NCBI GenBank assembly: GCA_029255685.2
Contig: CM055311.2
Coordinates: 5,256,269 to 5,320,268, forward strand
From: Silene conica
Lineage: Eukaryota > Streptophyta > Magnoliopsida > Caryophyllales > Caryophyllaceae
Direction of reading: 5' to 3'
Length of the DNA stretch: 64,000 nucleotides
The position numbers and the translations under genes were made by a program. Within the stretch, counting starts at the first letter, position 1. Every line of letters begins with the position of its first letter. The notes beneath the pieces are model-generated. The model did not search any database. It was not told where the DNA came from and saw nothing but the letters and a program-made list of their open reading frames with translations. Shown one piece after another: positions 58,734 to 64,000 of this stretch.

Positions 58734-59211
58734 TTTAAATAGTGTGTAATGAAATCATTTAATAAGGATTAAATGATTCAGTTAAATATAAAAGGTTATA
58801 TTTAATTGTTTAGATTATAAATATACGATATTTATAAGATAAAACATTACGCACAAGAGAGGATAATAACCGATTTCATGCAATTAATTAAATCAGTTAC
58901 TAAGGCCGAATCAGATAAAATTTTCGGCCAGTTGGGAGTATTTTCGGTCAGATAGGTAGTGCCATAAGATAGAGTTTGTTATTTGTTTAGGCAGTAGTTT
59001 AGGTAGAATCAAATACGGATTTGATTATCCTATCTAAACTATGTAAGGTGGTTAAGAGATATACGGACTATCAAACACCACCCCCTACAAATAGCACATG
59101 GCACGCCCCCTAGAGGACACGAGTTACACGACATACATACTCCCTCTCTCTCTAGCTTTCATCTTACACAAAATTAAAGGTAATTTTGCAGTTTCTAGCT
59201 CTGATACCATT
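58734..59211 (+). repeat. Copia left LTR, part after the MULE, and inverted primer-site junction
   Basis: Aligns with 62128-62462 of the right LTR and goes on further, to about 59173-59195, because the right copy is cut by the hAT. At 59198-59209 the sequence GCTCTGATACCA is the reverse complement of the usual copia primer-binding site, where the direct form would be expected. Confidence 0.65.
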
Positions 59212-59555
59212 TGTGGGAAAATATCCGTATATATTCCCAATACTTTATATGCAGGATTATAACAAATTTATAGTGTACGATTAATAGTCATAAACAAAGA
59301 ATAAGATACAAAGATTGGGATCAAGAATTAACCTTCTGTCCTTACAAAGGCCTAAGATCAGATATCAAAACAGATATCCTCCTAATCGTTGCACCCAAGA
59401 TGTTCCAAGAAATACCCTTCTAGAGGAAGGGATTCATAGTAATTTGACTTATAAAAGACTAATCTCAATTTTAGGTTATAGAGGAAGATCCCATCATCTT
59501 TAATTTTAATTCATTTAAGTGAACAAATATCTAGCATGCGATATTGGATAAACTA
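59212..59555. other. Unassigned stretch between the copia LTR and its integrase
   Basis: Begins TGTGGGAAAATATCCG next to the inverted primer-site motif. This would fit the end of a minus-strand copia LTR. No protein is recognised, and the small plus-strand frame at 59315-59503 has no family resemblance I can see. Confidence 0.4.
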
Positions 59556-61501
59556 AGGTGATGGCTTTAAAAAAACGTGTGAAGCAGCTAATACAGAATG
59601 GCGCTATATCTCCATTTGATTATGAATCATTTGGCACATGTGAATCATGTCTCATAGGCAAAATGACTCGTATTTCCCAAAGGTGTTGGAATGCGCGTTG
59701 CTGACCTATTAGGCCTCGTACATACAGATGTATGCGGACCTATATCAATAACCGCACGAGACGGCTATAGATATTTTATCACTTTCACGGACGATTTAAG
59801 TAGATACGGATATGTCTATTTAATGAAAATAAAAGTGAATCCTTTGAAAAATTCAAGGAATTCAAGGCGAAGGTTGAAAGCCAACTGGATAGAAATATTA
59901 AAGCACTACGATCAGATCGTGGTGGTGAGTATCTTTCGCATGATTTTGATCAACATCTTAAAGACTGTGGTATAGTACTACAGTTAACTACACCTGGAAC
60001 ACCACAATTAAATGGTGTGTCCAAACGGAGAAATCGAACACTCTTAGATATGGTTCGATCCATGATGAGTCACACAGTTGTGCCAAACTCATTACGGGGC
60101 TTTGCTCTATTGTCAGCTGCTCTTATACTTAACCGAAGTCTGTCTAAAGTTGTTGACAAGACTCCATATGAGATATGGAAGGGAACGGTCCCTAACTTGT
60201 CCTTTATTCGGGTTTGCGGCTGCGAGGCTTATGTCAAGTGGAGACACAAGGATAAGCTCGGCCCGCGGTCGGTCAAGACATACTTTATTAGTTATCCAAA
60301 AGGAATATTTGGTGATTACTTCTATTCGCCTACCGAACACCGCGTTTTTGTTGCGGCTAGTGCGAAGTTCTTAGAGAAAGAGTTTCTCGAGAATAAGACA
60401 AGTAATAGAACCTCCGACCTGTCGGAGGTTCAAGAACCAACTACTGAGCAACCAATGGAGGAAACCGTTCCTTCATCTTCTGTTGCAGTCAGTATTCCTG
60501 AGGAACCCAGAAGGTCGGGTAGACACTCCATTCCTCTAGATAGATACATCGGTATGATCGAGGAACTTGACGGAGTTGACGTTTTTCTCTTAGAGAGTAA
60601 GGAACCCGTGACCTATAAAGGTGCCATGACCTGTTCCGACTCAAAGCTATGGCTTAATGCCATGCAATCCGAAATGGACTTCATGTATGAGATTGACGTA
60701 TGGGAGTTGGTTGATTTGCCTGATAAGGTACGACCTCTTCAGTGCAAATGGCTTTATAAGATAAAGCGTTCCATCGAGGGACAACCAGACACCTATAAGG
60801 CACAACTAGTGGCAAAAGGTTTCACTCAAGTGCAAGGGTTGCACTATGATGAGATTTTTGCACCCGTAGTCATGCTGCGTTCCATTCGGATTATCTTAGC
60901 GATTGCTGCATTTCATGACTATGAAATATGACAAATGGACGTGAAAACCGTCTTCTTAAATGGTTATTTGGAGGAGGACTTGTACATGGTACAACCCGAA
61001 GGTTTCACTGATCCTAAAAATCCTAAGAAAGTATGCAAGTTTAAGCGTTCCATTTATGGACTTAAGCAAGCATCTAGGAGTTGGAATCATCGCTTCGACC
61101 AAGTGATAAAAAAGAATGGTTTTATTCGATCAGTCGAAGAACCATGCTTATATATCAAGTCGAGTGGGAGCAAGATCGTCTTTCTGGTGTTGTATGTCGA
61201 CGATATACTCTTGATCGGAAATGACATCCCTCTCTTATCTTTGGTTAAAGTATGGTTAAAGAACCATTTCCAGATGAAAGATCTGGGTGAGGCACAATGT
61301 ATATTGGGGATCCGTCTTTATAGAGATAGATCACGACGGATGTTATCACTGAGTCAAGAGTCTTATATAGATAAGATTCTTGACAGATTCAGCATGACCT
61401 ACTCCAAAAAGGGGCTACTTCCGATGATCTCCGGGGTGCATTTGAGTAAGACTCAGGCACCTAAGATACCGGAAGAGGTCGAGCACATGAGTCACATTTG
61501 A
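59556..61501 (+). pseudogene. Copia integrase and reverse transcriptase remnants
   Basis: Recognisable parts in order: pre-integrase end (YESFGTCESCLIGKMTR), integrase core (LVHTDVCGPISITARDGY, ITFTDDLSRYGYVYLM), integrase C-terminal part (RNRTLLDMVRSMMSHT, NKTPYEIWKG-like) and RT (MDVKTVFLNGYLEEDLYM, FLVLYVDDILLIGND, LGIRLYRDRS). The RNase H part is not evident. The style matches the Tork/TAR side of copia. The element is broken, with several breaks. Confidence 0.8.
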
Positions 61502-61775
61502 GTAAGACTCAGGAAATATCCATCGCTTATCAGGTTTTAATATTTCTCAGCGCCACTCGAGGAGTAGTAACTGAAATGCTTGGCCAAGATCGAATAATGA
61601 TTCATTATCAGTTGAGTTACTCTCTAGTTGGGGAAACCACTCTTGATACAGATCGCTTGTAAAATACGACCTTTGTGAATACAGATTTGCAAATTGTTTT
61701 ACATTAAGTGGGAGAAATTTAATTGGATATGAGAATCGGTTATCGCAAATACACTTGTATGGACAAGTGGGAGAT

Positions 61776-62462
61776 TGTTGGAGCTAGTGTCCTCAACAGT
61801 TAGTGCGACAACACGTATAAATCTCTCAAAGGAACACATGGTATACTTTGTATTTTAGCCATTGATTCACGTTTATCAATAACGGTTCACTTGCTAGAAA
61901 GTTTGACGTTATTGTCATACAGATGGCGGTAATCAATTGGTCCCTAAGAGTCACACCTAAAGGATGAAATCTGAGAGATATGATTAGATGAAAATGTAAT
62001 CATATTGATACCATATACGACTAAACGGTTAGTCAAAGTAATGATGATATAATTATTTAATACTGATTAAATAATATTAGCTAAGACAAATTAAAAGGTT
62101 AATTCGTGATTAAATATAAAATGTTATATTTAATTAGTGTGTAATGAAATCATTTAATAAGGATTAAATGATTCAGTTAAATATAAAAGGTTATATTTAA
62201 TTGTTTAGATTATAAATATACGATATTTATAAGATAAAACATTACGCACAAGAGAGGATAATAACCGAATTCATGCAATTAATTAAATCGGTTACTAAGG
62301 CCGAATCAGATTAAATTTTCGGCCAGTTGGGAGTATTTCGGTCAGATAGGTAGTGCCATAAGATAGAGTTTGTTATTTGTTTAGGCAGTAGTTTAGGTAG
62401 AATCAAATACGGATTTGATTATCCTATCTAAACTATGTAAGGTGGTTAAGAGATATACGAAC
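61776..62462 (+). repeat. Copia right LTR, cut by the hAT
   Basis: TGTTGGAGCTAGTG onward, aligned with the two parts of the left LTR. It contains a single AATGTTATA (62119-62127), the empty target of the MULE. It ends at 62462 where the hAT terminus begins, while the left copy continues. Confidence 0.85.
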
Positions 62463-64000
62463 TAGAGTTGGCAGTGGACCGTGCTGAGCGGGCCCGCGTG
62501 CCGGCCCACTGTGTCGTACCCTATAAAATGGCCCGTTCATGCCGTGCTTTTTGGCCCACTGTGTCGTGCCGTTCATGGCCCGATGACTGAAAACCGAGTC
62601 GCGGCACGCCCATGGCACGGTGGATTTTCGTGTTGTGCCGTGCCTGGCCCATGGGCCGGTCGTGCCATGTTCATGGGCCGGCCCGCGTGCTACTTTTTTT
62701 AGAAAAAAACATTTTTTTACTTGTTCACTTGTTTTATTGTATTTTTAATGTATACGATTTTTTTATTCAAATAATTAAGAAACGATGAAAAAAAGAAATT
62801 GTTATTAAAAGAGAGAATAATTGTCGTAATATTTGTCGTATTATAATTGTCCCGTTTTGTGAACGCAATCTAGCAACGTCCTTCAACTTATTTATGTTCA
62901 GTCTTGAAAGTTGACCCACTTTTACTATTGTTATTACTAAAAGAATAAAGTATTGGCTAGTAGTAATCTTGTGAATACATTAGACAAGGCAGAAGTAATA
63001 TACAAAATAAGATCTCTTTGGCAATTCGTGGTTTAGCATTGGCCTGTTTATTAAGTATCAATTATATTTATATTTATATTTATATTTATATTAAATTAGT
63101 GGTATGAACTTTAAAGAGAACATAAGCATATGTCAGTGATAATGATAATAGTGGGACCCCCAACATAATGCTAATGTTCCACAGTCTCTGAAATGAGATC
63201 TATATACGCACAAGTACACGATTAAGAAACGATGTTAAAAAAATACCTCAATTTTTTTATTAAAAAAGTATGAAACGATACAAGTTTACAAGTTTATTTA
63301 ATTAAAAATACAATAAAACGATTAAGAAACGATATTAATTATTCGGACGAGGTGCTTGTTTCGTCGGAATCATCTTCATTTTCATGATCGACCTTGTCTT
63401 GTTCTCGATTTTCGACATCTATCGAATCCTTATAGCACAGTAATATTCTAAGTGTATCGGATTCTTAGACGAGTTCACTTTTCATCCAATACCCTATTTG
63501 CCGCACTAAAGCAACTTTCGGATGCAACGGAAGATACTTGAATGCTTAAGAAGTCCCTTGCTATTGCCGACATCACCGAAAGGGACTTTGTTTGATTTCG
63601 CCACCATTGCAAAAGGTCAAGATTGTTGGCCTCAATTTCGGTCAAACCTTGCATATAGTCGTAGCTAGTGTACATTTGATACTCGGCCAAGTTGGATGTT
63701 GGAGCAGATTGTTGTCGACTCGGTCTTACCCGACTCATCAAACCTTTAAGAGCGGACAAGCTCGCTCCTCGCATAGCACCACCACTAGTACCTGCACTAA
63801 AAGTAGATTGAGAAGAACCACGAGTGGAATTGTTAATAATAGACTCATACTGACTATATCTATAACCCTTATAAATGTGTGAACTTCTACTTAAGGTGAA
63901 CAGTAGAGCAGTTCCACACGGGTGAGGCATGTGATGAGCAGTGTGCTTCTTGTCTTCTTCCTCCATCTTACTTTACTTATGTGCTCCTCTGTTCCTCTGC
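62463..64000 (-). mobile_element. hAT transposon, one end, running off the right edge
   Basis: Terminus TAGAGTTGGCAGTGG, followed by about 230 bp of GC-rich subterminal repeats (GGCCC, GTGCCG, CATGGGCC words) as usual for plant hATs. The 8 bp before it (62455-62462, ATACGAAC) is the expected target duplication; the partner is outside the window. A non-coding AT-rich stretch (62700-63330) precedes the transposase end on the minus strand. Confidence 0.8.
63475..63966 (-). pseudogene. hAT transposase, C-terminal dimerisation region
   Basis: The minus strand encodes NNLDLLQWWRNQTKSLSVMS, then AIARDFLSIQVSSVASESCF and SAANRVLDEK, the hAT C-terminal dimerisation domain (Dimer_Tnp_hAT). A TGA follows VLDEK where relatives read R-T/S-R-L. 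Beyond it the end of the domain (LLCYKDSIDVENREQDKVD) is still readable in another frame down to about 63340, so a stop and at least one frameshift have disabled this copy. The N-terminal and catalytic parts lie outside the window. Confidence 0.85.

Larger units (their letters stand above)
54341..62462 (+). mobile_element. Broken Ty1/copia element with MULE and hAT in its LTRs
   Basis: Left LTR from 54341 and right LTR from 61776 share the start TTGGAGCTAGT. They match throughout with roughly 5% divergence, so the element is several times older than the Athila. The right LTR is preceded by the copia-type tract AAGTGGGAGATTG. Between the LTRs only integrase and RT parts are recognisable (about 59560-61501). 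The element is broken, with several breaks. A MULE sits in the left LTR and a hAT cuts the right LTR at 62463. Confidence 0.85.

Overview
The window looks like nuclear DNA of a flowering plant, probably a eudicot. It has AT-rich GT-AG introns, three plant-type multi-exon genes, and many plant transposable elements (Athila and Sirevirus LTR elements, a Reina-like chromovirus, plant MULE, hAT, PIF/Harbinger and L1-type LINE). I cannot name the species from sequence alone.

Layout. 1-2276: end of an Athila/Tat-type Ty3 element with its 3' LTR, abutting an inverted LTR fragment. 2277-4448: an L1-type LINE whose 5' part is inverted relative to its 3' part. 4449-23640: the host gene island. It holds a mitochondrial-carrier-family gene (+, 9 coding exons spliced from the sequence, 606 aa), a DUF3527 gene (-, 3 exons, 707 aa) and a BAH-domain gene (-, at least 3 exons, apparently short of its usual C-terminus). 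From memory, Arabidopsis carries relatives of these three close together on chromosome 4 (AT4G11440, AT4G11450, AT4G11560), so this is probably an old collinear block. 23640-28159: DNA transposons nested inside each other (Tourist MITE; hAT containing a Harbinger containing a Pack-MULE; a further Harbinger MITE), each bounded by a readable target-site duplication.

28264 to the right edge is a retrotransposon nest. A chromovirus (5' LTR 28264-28560, gag and protease) was entered by an Athila element (29432-53485, 1488-bp LTRs, TSD AACCC). That Athila was itself entered by a Sirevirus copia element (32937-44386, about 1470-bp LTRs, TSD GTAAC). Near-identical LTRs make the Sirevirus very recent and the Athila somewhat older. 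To the right, an older broken copia element (54341 to past 62462) has a MULE in its left LTR (54695-58724, 9-bp TSD, 110-bp TIRs) and a hAT in its right LTR (62463 to past the edge). Each LTR preserves the uninterrupted site of the other's insertion.

The most unusual items are: a Pack-MULE carrying two exon pieces, with splice donors, of a BIG-type ARF-GEF gene; the right-hand MULE carrying a convergent, apparently intact GRF-zinc-finger gene beside a transposase gene that has lost its catalytic core; and recurring palindromic stem motifs in the LTRs and coding regions of the two young LTR elements.
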